Assembly (NCBI GenBank): GCA_016875395.1 | Contig: VGRF01000020.1 | Span: 1-64,000, forward strand | Direction of reading: 5' to 3' | DNA: 64,000 nt | Source: Deltaproteobacteria bacterium | GTDB taxonomy: Bacteria > Myxococcota_A > UBA9160 > UBA6930 | In this document: in pieces, positions 24,135 to 35,787 of the stretch | Numbering within the stretch: the stretch's first letter is position 1 | Layout of the letters: each line of letters begins with the position of its first letter | Translations under genes and position numbers: made by a program | Notes under the pieces: model-generated | The model's database searches: none | What the model saw: the letters and a program-made list of their open reading frames with translations, nothing else | Told to the model about the DNA's origin: nothing

Positions 24135-26930
24135 TCAACGCCCGCGTACTTCACTCCGCTCCCAGGCGCCGCCATCGACGCGGCGCAGCTCGGTCGTGGG
24201 CCAGTACGCGAGATCGATCTCGAGCGTGATCACGCGTTCGCGGCCCTCGAGGTCCGCGACGAAGAGTCGCAGCGAGGCGCCGTCCGGCTTGTGCGCGACC
24301 GCGGCGAGGAACGCGTCGAGGTCGCGCACCGGCGCACCGTCGACCGCGAGAATGCGCCACGTGGGCGAGAGCCCGTGCGCCTCGGCGGGCGTGCCGCGCC
24401 AGCGGCCTGCCACGTACACGCCCTCGCGCGGGAGGCCGCGCTGCTGCGTGAGCGCCGCGGGCGATTCCTGCAGCAACGCGCCGCCCCAGAGCAGCACGCG
24501 CTCCGCAGCAGTCGGCGGCGCCACCTGCGCCTCGAAGCTGGCGCCCACGAGCGCGCCGTCGCGCACCACACCGAGCTCGACGCGTCCGCTCTGCACCGCG
24601 CGCTCGAGCGCGTGCAGGCTCACGAGCGCCCGCCCTCCGAGCCGCACGACGAGGTCGCCCACGCGCAGCTGCTTCTCCGCAGGCGTGCCGGGGGTCACGC
24701 GACGCACGACCAGCGCGCGGCGCGCATCACCGTCCGCGCGCTCGAGCTCCGCCGCGATCTCGTCGGGCAGGCCGCGCTCGCGCGCACGGAAGAGCGGGAT
24801 CGCCTCCAGCTCTGCGCCGAGCGTCCGCCAGCCCCCGCCATTCGTCGCGAGCCAGTCCTGCACGAGCGCGATCGGCACTCCGGCGAAGAACGAGTTCGAC
24901 TTGCCGCCGGCGTCGGTCGAGAACGAGGCCCACAGCGCGCGCACGCGGCCCTTCTTGTCGGCGAGCACGCCGCCGATGCCAGCGGCGTCTTCCGAGAGCG
25001 AGATCAGGTCGACGTTGGTCTCGCGGAACCGCGGCGTGTCGGGCACCGGGATCGCGGGCACGTCGACGCGCTCGACCTTCGTGCTGCGGCCGAGCAGCTG
25101 CTGGCGCGCCGTCATCGAGACGAGCCACACCTTCTCGCCCGGCGAGAGCGGCGTGGGATCGAGCTCCGCGTTCGCGAGCGGAGTCGCGCCTAACAAGCCG
25201 GGGTCGTAAGAGACGAGCGCGAGGTTGTGCTCGGGGTGCAGGGCGACCACGCGGCCGGGAATCACGGCGGAGCCGCCTATCACGAGCTCCACGTCCCCCA
25301 ACAAGATCGGCACCGTGTCGCGATCGGTGATCACGAGGCCGCGCGCCGCGTCGACGACGAGACCCGCGCCAGAGAACTGTCCCCCTTGCACGCCGTCGAC
25401 GGGCAGCGCCACGTCGAAGCGGACCTGCACGAGCGAGTGCGCGAGGCGCGGCACCGGGCCGGGGCCCTCCGTCGCGAGGTTCACCGCGACGCGCGGCGCG
25501 GGCTTCGGCGGCGGCGGCGGATCCGACGCGCGGCACTTCCAGGCCGGCTCGCCGTCTGCGCGGTCGCAGCGCTGCATCGGAAACCAGCGCCGGTCTACGC
25601 GCAGCGGCGCAATGCGCGGCGCGCCGGTCTCGCCGAGGGGCCGCAGCTGGACGCGCACGAGATCGCCGTCGGGGCGCTTCGTGAGCTCGCGCTCGAGCTC
25701 CGCGAGGCTGCCGATCGGGACGCCGTCGAGCGCCTCGATCACCTGCCCCGCGCCGATGCCCGAGCGCCCGAAGGCGTAGCCCGACGACGCGAGGTAGACG
25801 CCGCGCACCGGCATCGCGTAGGCGCGCGCGAGCTGCAGCGAGAGCGGCGTGACCACGCCGCCGCCGAACTCGAGGAAGCTCGCGGGCGTGACGGCATGCA
25901 GGTCGCCCACCGGCAATTCGAGCGTGAGCGGTTCGCCGCCGCGCTCGATCTCGAGCGCGACCGTCGCGCCGACTTTCGCGTCGAGCACCTCTTCCAGCGG
26001 CACGAAGCCCGTGAGCGGCTTGCCTTCGAGCGCGACCACGATGTCGCCCGGCGCGAGATTCCCGTCCGCGGGGCCCTCGGGCGAGACCTCCTGCACCACG
26101 AGCATGCCCACCGCTTCGGGGTTCGCGCGCCGCACGCGCGCCTCGGTCTCTTTGCGCAGCCCGAGCCGCTCGAGGTCGTAGTAAGGGCGCTGCACGAACA
26201 CGGTCTGCAGCGTGCCGCGCATGACGACTTCGCCCGCCTGCAGCAGGCGCAGCGCGCGCAGCGGGCGGTCGAGTGGGAGGTAGAAGCTCGTCGCGCTGCC
26301 GCGGGAGCCGCCTGCGTTGAGCGCGATCACGCGGCCCGCGCGGTCCACCACGGGCGAGCCCGAGGAGCCGCCCGACGTGCTCGACGCGGCTTGGTAGTAG
26401 AAGGTGTTGAAGTCGTTGAACGAGCCGTTGCCGTAGCTCGGCGCGTCGCGATCGAGCCGCGCGAGGGTGCCCGCGAGGATCGAGAGCTTCTCGCCCGAGT
26501 CGTTGCCGATCACGCGCAGCTCGACGCCGACGCGCGCCGCCTCGGGCGCGAGCGGCAGGGCGACGGCTTGCATGAATTGCAGTGCTTTCGGGTCGTAGCG
26601 GTAGAAGCCGAAGTCGTGGACCGGATCGCGGTAGATCGGGACGACCTCGATCTCCTCGTGATTGAGGAAGATCGCGTGCGCCTTCACCGGACCGGGCTGC
26701 ACCACGTGGCGGTTGGTGAGGATCAGTCCGCGCTCGGCGTCGACGACGAAGCCCGTCGCCACCGAGGTCGACGGCCCCTCGGTGTCGAAGGCGCGCACCG
26801 CCGAGACCTTGAGCGCGACCACGCCGCGCGCGACGCGATCGATCGTGGCTTCCCAGGGATCCGCTGCGAGTGCAGCGCTGGTGCTGAACGAGAGGACCGT
26901 TGCGACCACCCCACGTGCGAGCTGTCTCAC
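24135..26930 (-). CDS. Large HtrA-like protease with one active and one degenerate trypsin domain plus PDZ domains
   Basis: The 931-residue protein is secreted (signal ends near SAALAA). The first trypsin domain has an intact triad: NRHVV (His75), PVHDFGFYR (Asp106), SSGSPVV (Ser190). A PDZ domain follows (about 300-370, AVGMLVVQEVSPEGPA) and probably a second (GVYLASSGYAF). After a Pro-rich linker (DPPPPPKPAP) a second trypsin domain starts. Its His site reads ITDRDTV and its Ser site DAAGIGGVL, so it is catalytically dead. PDZ-like modules follow (RRVTPGTPAEKQLRVGDLVVRL; GTPAEAHGLSPTWRILAVDG). This active-plus-dead layout recalls yeast Nma111/Ynm3 and plant Deg7. The GTG start overlaps the ribE stop. 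Confidence 0.88.
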   Translation of the reverse strand: MRQLARGVVATVLSFSTSAALAADPWEATIDRVARGVVALKVSAVRAFDTEGPSTSVATGFVVDAERGLILTNRHVVQPGPVKAHAIFLNHEEIEVVPIYRDPVHDFGFYRYDPKALQFMQAVALPLAPEAARVGVELRVIGNDSGEKLSILAGTLARLDRDAPSYGNGSFNDFNTFYYQAASSTSGGSSGSPVVDRAGRVIALNAGGSRGSATSFYLPLDRPLRALRLLQAGEVVMRGTLQTVFVQRPYYDLERLGLRKETEARVRRANPEAVGMLVVQEVSPEGPADGNLAPGDIVVALEGKPLTGFVPLEEVLDAKVGATVALEIERGGEPLTLELPVGDLHAVTPASFLEFGGGVVTPLSLQLARAYAMPVRGVYLASSGYAFGRSGIGAGQVIEALDGVPIGSLAELERELTKRPDGDLVRVQLRPLGETGAPRIAPLRVDRRWFPMQRCDRADGEPAWKCRASDPPPPPKPAPRVAVNLATEGPGPVPRLAHSLVQVRFDVALPVDGVQGGQFSGAGLVVDAARGLVITDRDTVPILLGDVELVIGGSAVIPGRVVALHPEHNLALVSYDPGLLGATPLANAELDPTPLSPGEKVWLVSMTARQQLLGRSTKVERVDVPAIPVPDTPRFRETNVDLISLSEDAAGIGGVLADKKGRVRALWASFSTDAGGKSNSFFAGVPIALVQDWLATNGGGWRTLGAELEAIPLFRARERGLPDEIAAELERADGDARRALVVRRVTPGTPAEKQLRVGDLVVRLGGRALVSLHALERAVQSGRVELGVVRDGALVGASFEAQVAPPTAAERVLLWGGALLQESPAALTQQRGLPREGVYVAGRWRGTPAEAHGLSPTWRILAVDGAPVRDLDAFLAAVAHKPDGASLRLFVADLEGRERVITLEIDLAYWPTTELRRVDGGAWERSEVRGR

Positions 26931-27532
26931 GCGCGCCGCTCCGGCAGCATGCGCTCCAGGTACTTGCGCACGTATCGCCCCAACACGTCGGCCTCCAGGT
27001 TCACGCGCGCGCCCACGGCGAGGTCGCGCAGGTTCGTCACCTCGAGCGTGTGCGGAATCAGCGCCACGTCGAAGCCGTCGCTCGCGACGCCCACGATCGT
27101 GAGCGAGACGCCGTGCACCGTCACGCTGCCCTTGGGCACGCACTGGTCCGCGAACTCGCGCGAGGTCGCGACGAACAGCTGCACGTCCTCGCCGCGCCTG
27201 CGCCACTCGCGCACGCGCCCCGCCTCGTCGACGTGGCCCTGCACGATGTGCCCGTCGAAGCGCGCGCTCGCGCTCATGGCGCGCTCGAGGTTGACGCGCG
27301 CGCCGGGCGCGAGGTCGCCGTGCGCGGTCTTCTCCAGCGTCTCGCGAATCGCGTCGAAGCGCAGCTCCTCCGCGTGCGACTCGACGATCGTGAGGCAGCA
27401 CCCGTTCACCGCGACGCTGTCGCCGAGCCGCACTTCGCGCGCGAGGTGCGAACGCACCGCGATGCGCGTGGTCTCGCCGCGCGGCGTGATGGCGGAGACC
27501 TCGCCTACGGCTTCGACGATGCCGGTGAACAT
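26927..27532 (-). CDS. ribE: Riboflavin synthase, alpha subunit
   Basis: The 201-residue enzyme makes riboflavin from two molecules of 6,7-dimethyl-8-ribityllumazine. It has the duplicated lumazine-binding fold: MFTGIVEAVG start, SVAVNGCCLTIV, FDGHIVQGHVDEAG linker, SVTVHGVSLTIV in the second half, and LEADVLGRYVRKYLER at the end. The ATG at 27532 has GGAGG just upstream. Longer upstream codons run into the gap before thrC. It lies between thrC (70 bases upstream) and the HtrA-like gene (GTGA overlap). No other rib genes are in view. Confidence 0.96.
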   Translation of the reverse strand: MFTGIVEAVGEVSAITPRGETTRIAVRSHLAREVRLGDSVAVNGCCLTIVESHAEELRFDAIRETLEKTAHGDLAPGARVNLERAMSASARFDGHIVQGHVDEAGRVREWRRRGEDVQLFVATSREFADQCVPKGSVTVHGVSLTIVGVASDGFDVALIPHTLEVTNLRDLAVGARVNLEADVLGRYVRKYLERMLPERRA

Positions 27533-27602
27533 TTTCCTCCCTCGGTCGCGGGCGAGCTGCGCGGCGGGCGCAGCGGCCGAGGCCGAGCCGCGCTGATCCG
27601 CT

Positions 27603-30289
<2,687 letters not shown>

Positions 30290-30292
30290 GGC

Positions 30293-31495
30293 CTAGGCCC
30301 CCGCGCTGCGGAGGAACTTGCGGATGCCGCGCACGGCTTGGCGCGTGCGGTGCACGTTCTCGATCAACGCGAAGCGCACCCAGCCCTCGCCGTTCTGCCC
30401 GAAGCCGACGCCGGGCGAAACGGCGACCTTCGCCTCGAGCAAGAGCCGCTTGCTGAATTCGAGCGAGCCGAGCGCCTTGAACGGCTCGGGCACCGGCGCC
30501 CACACGAACATCGTGCCGAGCGGCTTCTCGATCTTCCATTGCCCCGCGCCCGGCTTCGCGAGCCCGTCGATCAGCGCGTCGCGCCGCGCCTTGTACTCGG
30601 CCACGGTCTCTTCGACGCAGTCCTGCGGCCCGCGCAGCGCGACGATCGCGCCCACCTGGATCGGGGTGGGAATACCGTAGTCGAGGTACGACTTGATTCT
30701 CGTCAGGGCGTGGATCATCTCGCGGTTGCCGGCGCAGAAGCCGACGCGCCAGCCCGCCATGTTGTGGCTCTTCGAGAGAGAGATGAACTCGATCGCGACG
30801 TCCTTCGCGCCTTCGACCTCGAGGATGCTCGGCGGCTTGTAGCCGTCGTACGAGATCTCCGCGTACGCGAAGTCGTGGATCACCATCAGGTGATGCTCCT
30901 TCGCGAACGCAACGAGCCGCTCGAAGAATGGCTTGTCCACGATCATCGTCGTGGGGTTGTGCGGGAAGCTCACGATGAGGAGCTTCGGCTTCGGCCACGT
31001 GCGCTTCACCGCCGTCTCGAGATTCGCGATGAAGTCGGTCTCGGGGCCGATCGGCACGTGGCGCAAGTCGCCGCCGGCGATCACGACGGCGTACTGATGG
31101 ATCGGGTAGGTCGGATCCGGCGCGAGCACGACGTCGCCGGGCCCCACCGTTACGAGCACGAAGTGCGCGAGACCTTCCTTCGCGCCGATCACTGCGATCG
31201 CTTCGCCCTCGGGATCGAGCTCGACGCCGTGGTTGCGCTGATACCACTCGCACACCGCGGCGCGCAGGTTCGGCACGCCTCGCGAGGCCGAGTAGCGATG
31301 CGCGTGCGGATCGAGCGACGACTCGCGGATCTTCTCCACGATGTGCGGCGGCGTCGGCATGTCGGGGTTGCCCATGCCGAGGTCGACGATGTCCTCACCG
31401 GCCTTGCGCCCCGCGTGCTTCAAGGCCACGACCTCGGCGAGGACGTAGGGCGGAAGGCGGCGGAGCTTGTCGAAATCGTGGCGGATGGCGGACAC
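30293..31495 (-). CDS. alaC: PLP-dependent aminotransferase, AlaC-type
   Basis: The 400-residue class I aminotransferase has [21 protein letters not shown] at the N-terminus, [33 protein letters not shown] with the conserved Asp/Tyr, [15 protein letters not shown] carrying the PLP Lys, and [10 protein letters not shown] near the end. It matches the AlaC glutamate-pyruvate transaminase family that often heads hom-thrC operons. The amino-acid substrate is inferred from the family, not visible residues. It is first of alaC-hom-thrC and divergent from vapBC, with about 150 bases between. Confidence 0.9.
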   Translation of the reverse strand: MSAIRHDFDKLRRLPPYVLAEVVALKHAGRKAGEDIVDLGMGNPDMPTPPHIVEKIRESSLDPHAHRYSASRGVPNLRAAVCEWYQRNHGVELDPEGEAIAVIGAKEGLAHFVLVTVGPGDVVLAPDPTYPIHQYAVVIAGGDLRHVPIGPETDFIANLETAVKRTWPKPKLLIVSFPHNPTTMIVDKPFFERLVAFAKEHHLMVIHDFAYAEISYDGYKPPSILEVEGAKDVAIEFISLSKSHNMAGWRVGFCAGNREMIHALTRIKSYLDYGIPTPIQVGAIVALRGPQDCVEETVAEYKARRDALIDGLAKPGAGQWKIEKPLGTMFVWAPVPEPFKALGSLEFSKRLLLEAKVAVSPGVGFGQNGEGWVRFALIENVHRTRQAVRGIRKFLRSAGA

Positions 31496-31642
31496 GGGAG
31501 CCTCTTCGGATTCGGAGAAAAACGCTGTAGGGGCGCGAAGCTACGAAGGTTTCCGGGGGTGGGCAAGGAAGCCGTGGCGCACTCCGGAGACCCACCGCGG
31601 AGCGTCGCGGTTTGGCGCTGTGGTGGCTCTACGGAGCCGCCG

Positions 31643-31658
31643 ATATGGTCGCCCATAT
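31643..31658 (+). promoter_or_regulatory. Perfect ATATGG-N4-CCATAT palindrome at the vapB start
   Basis: ATATGG and CCATAT flank TCGC. The site overlaps both candidate vapB start codons (31645 and 31657). VapB antitoxins commonly bind palindromes at their own promoter; the AT-rich arms stand out in this GC-rich DNA. An operator for autorepression is inferred. Confidence 0.55.
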
Positions 31659-31917
31659 GAAGACGACCATCGAGCTACCGAAGGGCTTGCTCCGCGAAGC
31701 GAAGGCGCTGGCCGCTCGCGAGAGCACGACACTGCGCGCCCTGATCGAAGAGGGCCTGCGGCTCCTGCTGAAGCAGCGCAAAGAGAAGACCCCGGAGTTC
31801 AAGCTGCGTGATTGCCGGTTCGGTGGTGAAGGCCTTCAACCCGGTTGGGATCTGAACGACTTCTCGAAGATGCGAGCTGCTTCCTACGGCGAACGGGGCG
31901 GAGACGTCGAGAAGTGA
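31657..31917 (+). CDS. vapB: VapB-type antitoxin
   Basis: The 86-residue protein has an N-terminal ribbon-helix-helix DNA-binding domain (MKTTIELPKGLLREAKALAARE, STTLRALIEEGLRLLLKQ) and a flexible C-terminal tail (about 50-86, LNDFSKMRAASYGERGGD), which would wrap the toxin. The ATG at 31645 would add four residues; the palindromic operator spans both. Its stop overlaps the toxin's GTG start (GTGA). It neutralises the PIN toxin and represses the promoter. Confidence 0.85.
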   Translation: MKTTIELPKGLLREAKALAARESTTLRALIEEGLRLLLKQRKEKTPEFKLRDCRFGGEGLQPGWDLNDFSKMRAASYGERGGDVEK

Positions 31918-32348
31918 TCGCAGTCGACACCAACCTGCTCGTCTATGCGCACCGGACCGAGCACGACTGGAACGAGCGGGCAGCGGAGCTCATGCGTGAG
32001 CTCGCGGAGGGCGGCGCTGCCTGGGGAATCCCATGGCAGTGCATCGGGGAATTCTTCGGCCTCGTCACGCACCCGAACATCTACAAACCTCCTACGCCAG
32101 CAGCGGTCGCCTTCGCCCAGATTGAAGCCTGGCTGAGCTCTCCGCGTGTCCTTCTCTTGAGCGAACGCGACATGCCGTGGAGCGAGCTCCGCCGGCTCCT
32201 CGAGGCTGGGCGAATCGTCGGTCCGCGCACGCACGACGCGCGCATCGCCGCGGTGTGCATCTCGCACGGGGTGCGCGAGCTATGGACTGCGGACCGCGAC
32301 TTCGGTCGCTTCCCTTCACTCGCGACACGCAACCCGCTCGCGGGCTGA
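31914..32348 (+). CDS. vapC: VapC-type PIN-domain toxin
   Basis: The 144-residue protein starts MIAVDTNLLVYAHR (GTG start) with the first acidic residue of the PIN triad. IGEFFGLV supplies the middle Glu, and THDARIAAVCISHGVRELWTADRDFGRF supplies the C-terminal Asp residues. Together they form the four-acid PIN nuclease site. VapC proteins cleave RNA, often tRNA, in the cytoplasm. The pair is complete and looks functional. It is divergent from alaC and ends nine bases before the NTF2-like gene. Confidence 0.88.
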   Translation: MIAVDTNLLVYAHRTEHDWNERAAELMRELAEGGAAWGIPWQCIGEFFGLVTHPNIYKPPTPAAVAFAQIEAWLSSPRVLLLSERDMPWSELRRLLEAGRIVGPRTHDARIAAVCISHGVRELWTADRDFGRFPSLATRNPLAG

Positions 32349-32357
32349 GCTCGCGCA

Positions 32358-32900
32358 TCAGCGCGGCAGCGTCGCCTCTTCTTCCGGCGTGAGCCTGCGC
32401 AGCCGCTGCGGCGTCATCGGCCCGTCGCTGTAGGTGTCCTCGCCGGTGCACGTGCCGCTCGCGTCGTAGTGAAAGATCGCGGACTGGCGATACGAGAACA
32501 CGAAACTCCCTGATGAGTCGTCGCACGGAATGCCCATCGCAACGAGCGCGCGGCCCGGGAAGACGATGTGCATCCAGCCCTCGTGGAACAGCGCGCGATC
32601 GTCGATCACCCAGCGCTCCACGTCGTACCGCAGCTTGTTGTAGCCCTGCGCGAAGATGTTCTCGTAGAAGCCCCGCACAGCCGCCCCGCCCTTCGGGCCG
32701 AAGTCGCCGACGCCCGAGCCGTAGAAGTGGTACTGCGGCTCCGCGCACTGCGTCTGCATGATCGCCTCGACGTCGCCGCGCAGCTCCGCGACGAGATGCG
32801 CGCGGAAATTCTCGAGCAGCGCGCGGTGCCGCGGATTCGCGGTGGCGGCGATCTTCGCGTCGACGGGCGCGAGCGTGTGCGAAATGGAGAAGTCGATCAT
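32358..32900 (-). CDS. NTF2/SnoaL-like protein
   Basis: The 180-residue protein has an NTF2-like cone fold predicted from HRALLENFRAHLVAELRGDVEAIMQTQC, KGGAAVRGFYENIFAQGYNKLRYDVERW, FHEGWMHIVFPGRALVAMG and SYRQSAIFHYDASG. Members include isomerases, cyclases and dehydratases, but most are uncharacterised. No catalytic pair is clear enough to name one. The start is ATG at 32900, overlapping the permease stop by four bases. It is translationally coupled to the APC permease, so both may serve the same small-molecule pathway. Confidence 0.72.
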   Translation of the reverse strand: MIDFSISHTLAPVDAKIAATANPRHRALLENFRAHLVAELRGDVEAIMQTQCAEPQYHFYGSGVGDFGPKGGAAVRGFYENIFAQGYNKLRYDVERWVIDDRALFHEGWMHIVFPGRALVAMGIPCDDSSGSFVFSYRQSAIFHYDASGTCTGEDTYSDGPMTPQRLRRLTPEEEATLPR

Positions 32901-34252
32901 GCGCGGCCCCGCTTCAGACGTGCGAACAAGAAGTAGAACGGCACGCTCGTCGCGGAGACCGCGAGCGACCAGAGCGCCGACTTCGGCGAACCGACGAGCA
33001 GAGACGCCGCGATCGCGAGGTTCGCGGCGAGATACAGCGCAGGCACCACGGGGTAGCCCCATGCGCGATACGGGCGCGCGAGCTGCGGCTGGCGCATGCG
33101 CAGCGCGTAGAGCGCGGTCACGTCGGCGCTGGTCGCGAGCAGGATCGCGAACGTGGTGAAATCGAGCGCGCCGGGATAGGTCTGCAGCAACGCGATGATC
33201 GAGATCGCGACGGCGGCCTGGAGCCAGAGCGCGACGGCCGGCGTTGCGTGGGTCTCGTGAACCCTCTCGACGCCGGGCACGAACAGGCCGTCGAGCGCCA
33301 TCGCATAGGCGATGCGTGCGCCCACGAGCACCGTCGCGTTCAGCGTGCCGAGGATCGAGATCAGCACGAAGCCTTGGATCAGCTTCCCGCCGATGTCGCC
33401 GAACAGCACCGTCGCCGTCGCGGCGCCGACATCGCTCGCTTGGCGCAGCTCTGCGAGCGGCAGCGCGTAGAGGTAGACCGCGTTGATCACGATGTAGATC
33501 GCGGTGCAGAGCGCGAGCCCCGCGAACAGCGAGCGCGGAAGGTTGCGTTGCGGCTCCTTCAGCTCGCTCGCGACGTACACGATCGCGTTCCAGCCGAGGT
33601 AGCTGAACAGCACGGGCGACATCGCCAGGGCGAAGGCCGTGAAGCTCGCCGCCTCGGTCGCTCCCGAAACGAGGGGGAACAGGTTCGCGACCTCGCCGCG
33701 ACCCGTGAACGGCGCGACGAGGCCGAACGAGAAGAGCGCGATCACCTTCACGTAGCCCGTGACGTTGTTCGCCCACGCGCCGTACTTGAGGCCCGCGACG
33801 TTCAGCCACGTGCAGGCGAGCGTGGTGAGCGCCGCCAGTAACAACACGCTCGGCAGCGACCAGCCGTACAGCGCGCCGACGCGGTCCGCGAAGCCGACGG
33901 CGAGCGTCGCCACGGTGCCGGCGAAGATCGCGAAGAACGTGATCCAGCCGACGACGAAGCCGGCGACGGGATGGAACGCGCGCCGCAGGTAGACGTAGTC
34001 GCCGCCCGCGTGCGGGAACATCGCCCCGAGCTCGGCGTTCGCGAGCGCACCCGCGAGCGAGAGCGCACCTCCGACGAGCCACGCCGCGAAGATCAGCCCC
34101 GCGTGCGGCAGCCGATCCGCGATCTCGCCGGGCGTGAGGAAGATCCCCGAGCCCACCACCGACGCGACCACGAGAAACACCGCATCCTGCAGCCCGAGCT
34201 GCGGTCGCAGCTTGTCGCGCGGATCACGCTCGGACGTATTCGACTCGATCAA
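32897..34252 (-). CDS. APC-family amino acid permease
   Basis: The protein is about 451 residues with 12 hydrophobic segments and the family start DAVFLVVASVVGSGIFLTPGEIA (GSGIF substrate loop). It continues with GGDYVYLRRAFHPVAGFVVGW and SYLGWNAIVYVASELKEPQRNLPRS. Substrate is likely an amino acid or polyamine, not determinable here. I start it at the TTG at 34252, which has GGAGG eight bases upstream and overlaps the upstream stop (TTGA). An upstream ATG frame at 34345 would add about 31 Arg-rich residues inside the neighbour. Confidence 0.88.
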   Translation of the reverse strand: MIESNTSERDPRDKLRPQLGLQDAVFLVVASVVGSGIFLTPGEIADRLPHAGLIFAAWLVGGALSLAGALANAELGAMFPHAGGDYVYLRRAFHPVAGFVVGWITFFAIFAGTVATLAVGFADRVGALYGWSLPSVLLLAALTTLACTWLNVAGLKYGAWANNVTGYVKVIALFSFGLVAPFTGRGEVANLFPLVSGATEAASFTAFALAMSPVLFSYLGWNAIVYVASELKEPQRNLPRSLFAGLALCTAIYIVINAVYLYALPLAELRQASDVGAATATVLFGDIGGKLIQGFVLISILGTLNATVLVGARIAYAMALDGLFVPGVERVHETHATPAVALWLQAAVAISIIALLQTYPGALDFTTFAILLATSADVTALYALRMRQPQLARPYRAWGYPVVPALYLAANLAIAASLLVGSPKSALWSLAVSATSVPFYFLFARLKRGRA

Positions 34253-35721
34253 CCGCGCCGCCTCCTTCGGAGCAGCGCGATCACGCCCAATGCGGGGAGC
34301 AACTCGGGCCCAATCCCGCAGGACCCGGACGAGACACCCTCCCAACTGTCGTTGGGCCCGAAACAGCCGAAATCCGCTGGATAGTCGATCATGCCGTCGG
34401 CGTCGTTGTCGACGCCATCGTCACACTCCATCCCGTTCCGACGCTCGAGCCAATCAGTCGGCCCCGAGCACCCTGCGTCCGCAGAGTCGACGCGCCCGTC
34501 GCCGTCATTGTCAACGCCGTCGCTGCAATCGGGTCCACTGGTGGGGCGCGCGAGATAGTGCCCCACTGCGGAGTTTCCTACGGTCGCGTGGATCGGATCG
34601 TTGTTGAGAGATGCGATCGGATTGCCGCCGTTCGTCCAGAGTCGTGACACACTCGTTCCAGTGAGGTTGCCGCCAACGTTGACTCCGTGCGCCGCATCGG
34701 TTCCATCAGTCGCCCCGATCAGCGCGATCAGGCTCTGTACTCCCGGTGAGTTGGAAGGGTGAGAGCCCGATTGAAAAGGAATCCCGGCGTCGCTCCAGAG
34801 CTCTGAGACGCCCGCGCTGTCGGACATCGAAAACCCATGTTGCGTCACGTAGACAGAGTTCCCGACATTCACGGGACTCATTCCCCTCGTGACCGTGAGG
34901 TCGAGCCACTCGAGTCCGCTGCCGAGGTCCAGCGTGAGCTTCCCGTCTCCCGTGACCGCGAAGTCGACGGAGATCAGACAGCTCGGCGCGCCTGCTTCTG
35001 AGGCGTCGGACGGACAGTCGCATTCGGCATCGCCGCCGCCTCCGGGCGCGAAGTCGATGAATGTGTCGCCGTCTTGATCCCGCCCATCGTCGCACTCGAA
35101 GGCGTCGCTCCGCTCGAGCTCGTCGGTCGGTGAGTCACACCCCGGGTCTGTCGGGTAGTCCGCGAGGCCATCGCGGTCGTTGTCGACTCCGTCAGAGCAA
35201 TCGGCGCCGGTGGAGGGCCGCATCAGGTAGTGTCCAACGATCGGGTTGCCGAGGGTGGAGTGAATCGGCGAACCGATGATGTCTGCGCTCGGCACGGCCC
35301 CGCCGATCGAGAGCCATGCTACGCGAGCTCCTGACGCTCCCAGCGGGTCGGCGTAGGTGCCGTGGGCACCGATGGTGCCCTCGGTCGCTCCCAAAAGCGC
35401 AACGAGGTTCTGGGCGCCCGGCGAGTTCGCGCCACTCGCTCCAGTTTGGAATGGGATCCCCGCGTTCAACCACAGTTCCGAGACATCGCTGCGCGCTGCG
35501 TGAGTGAACCAATGGAGCGTCAGGTAGGGGTGGCCGTGGAGATACGTCGACTCCTTCCCCTTGAGCAGCGTGAGATTCAACCACTCTCGATTCGCAACAG
35601 TGTCACGAACGAGCAGGCCATCGCCGGTCGAAAGGAAGTCTCCGGTCTCGACCTCAGAGTGAACTCGCTGCCCGCCGGCGACTGCAGCAACCGACAGAAG
35701 CAGCACGTGTACGGTTCGCAT
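34249..35721 (-). CDS. Secreted, internally duplicated protein with DNDxDG repeats and an Arg-rich C-terminal tail
   Basis: The 490-residue product has an N-terminal signal peptide. Two similar domains of about 110-140 residues (near 26-170 and 250-385) share WLNLT/WLDLT, VSELWLNAGIPFQTG / VSELWSDAGIPFQSG, and a LIALIGATDGT line. Four acidic cysteine motifs of the form CSDGVDNDGDG..D lie at about 180-235 and 390-460, resembling calcium-binding thrombospondin-type-3/MopE-like repeats. The end (SCGIGPELLPALGVIALL plus RRRRRG) resembles a C-terminal sorting tag of the MYXO-CTERM/PEP-CTERM kind. GC content is visibly lower than neighbours, suggesting transfer. Function unknown; a surface or matrix role is inferred. 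Confidence 0.8.
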   Translation of the reverse strand: MRTVHVLLLSVAAVAGGQRVHSEVETGDFLSTGDGLLVRDTVANREWLNLTLLKGKESTYLHGHPYLTLHWFTHAARSDVSELWLNAGIPFQTGASGANSPGAQNLVALLGATEGTIGAHGTYADPLGASGARVAWLSIGGAVPSADIIGSPIHSTLGNPIVGHYLMRPSTGADCSDGVDNDRDGLADYPTDPGCDSPTDELERSDAFECDDGRDQDGDTFIDFAPGGGGDAECDCPSDASEAGAPSCLISVDFAVTGDGKLTLDLGSGLEWLDLTVTRGMSPVNVGNSVYVTQHGFSMSDSAGVSELWSDAGIPFQSGSHPSNSPGVQSLIALIGATDGTDAAHGVNVGGNLTGTSVSRLWTNGGNPIASLNNDPIHATVGNSAVGHYLARPTSGPDCSDGVDNDGDGRVDSADAGCSGPTDWLERRNGMECDDGVDNDADGMIDYPADFGCFGPNDSWEGVSSGSCGIGPELLPALGVIALLRRRRRG

Positions 35722-35757
35722 GACTGGTGCCTCCGCCCCGCGAGGCTAGCCAGCCCT

Positions 35758-35772
35758 GTGCGTTCGACGCAC
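35758..35772. repeat. Short GTGCG/CGCAC hairpin
   Basis: GTGCG-TTCGA-CGCAC forms a perfect 5-bp stem in the 66-base gap between hppA and the secreted-protein gene. There is no T-tract, so termination is only a possibility. Confidence 0.3.
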
Positions 35773-35787
35773 TCCGGCGACGGCTTG

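Noticed and set aside
31645-32348. Part of a larger anti-phage defence island
   Set aside because: Only the VapBC pair is there; neighbours are amino-acid biosynthesis and transport genes, with no restriction, Abi, CBASS or retron components.
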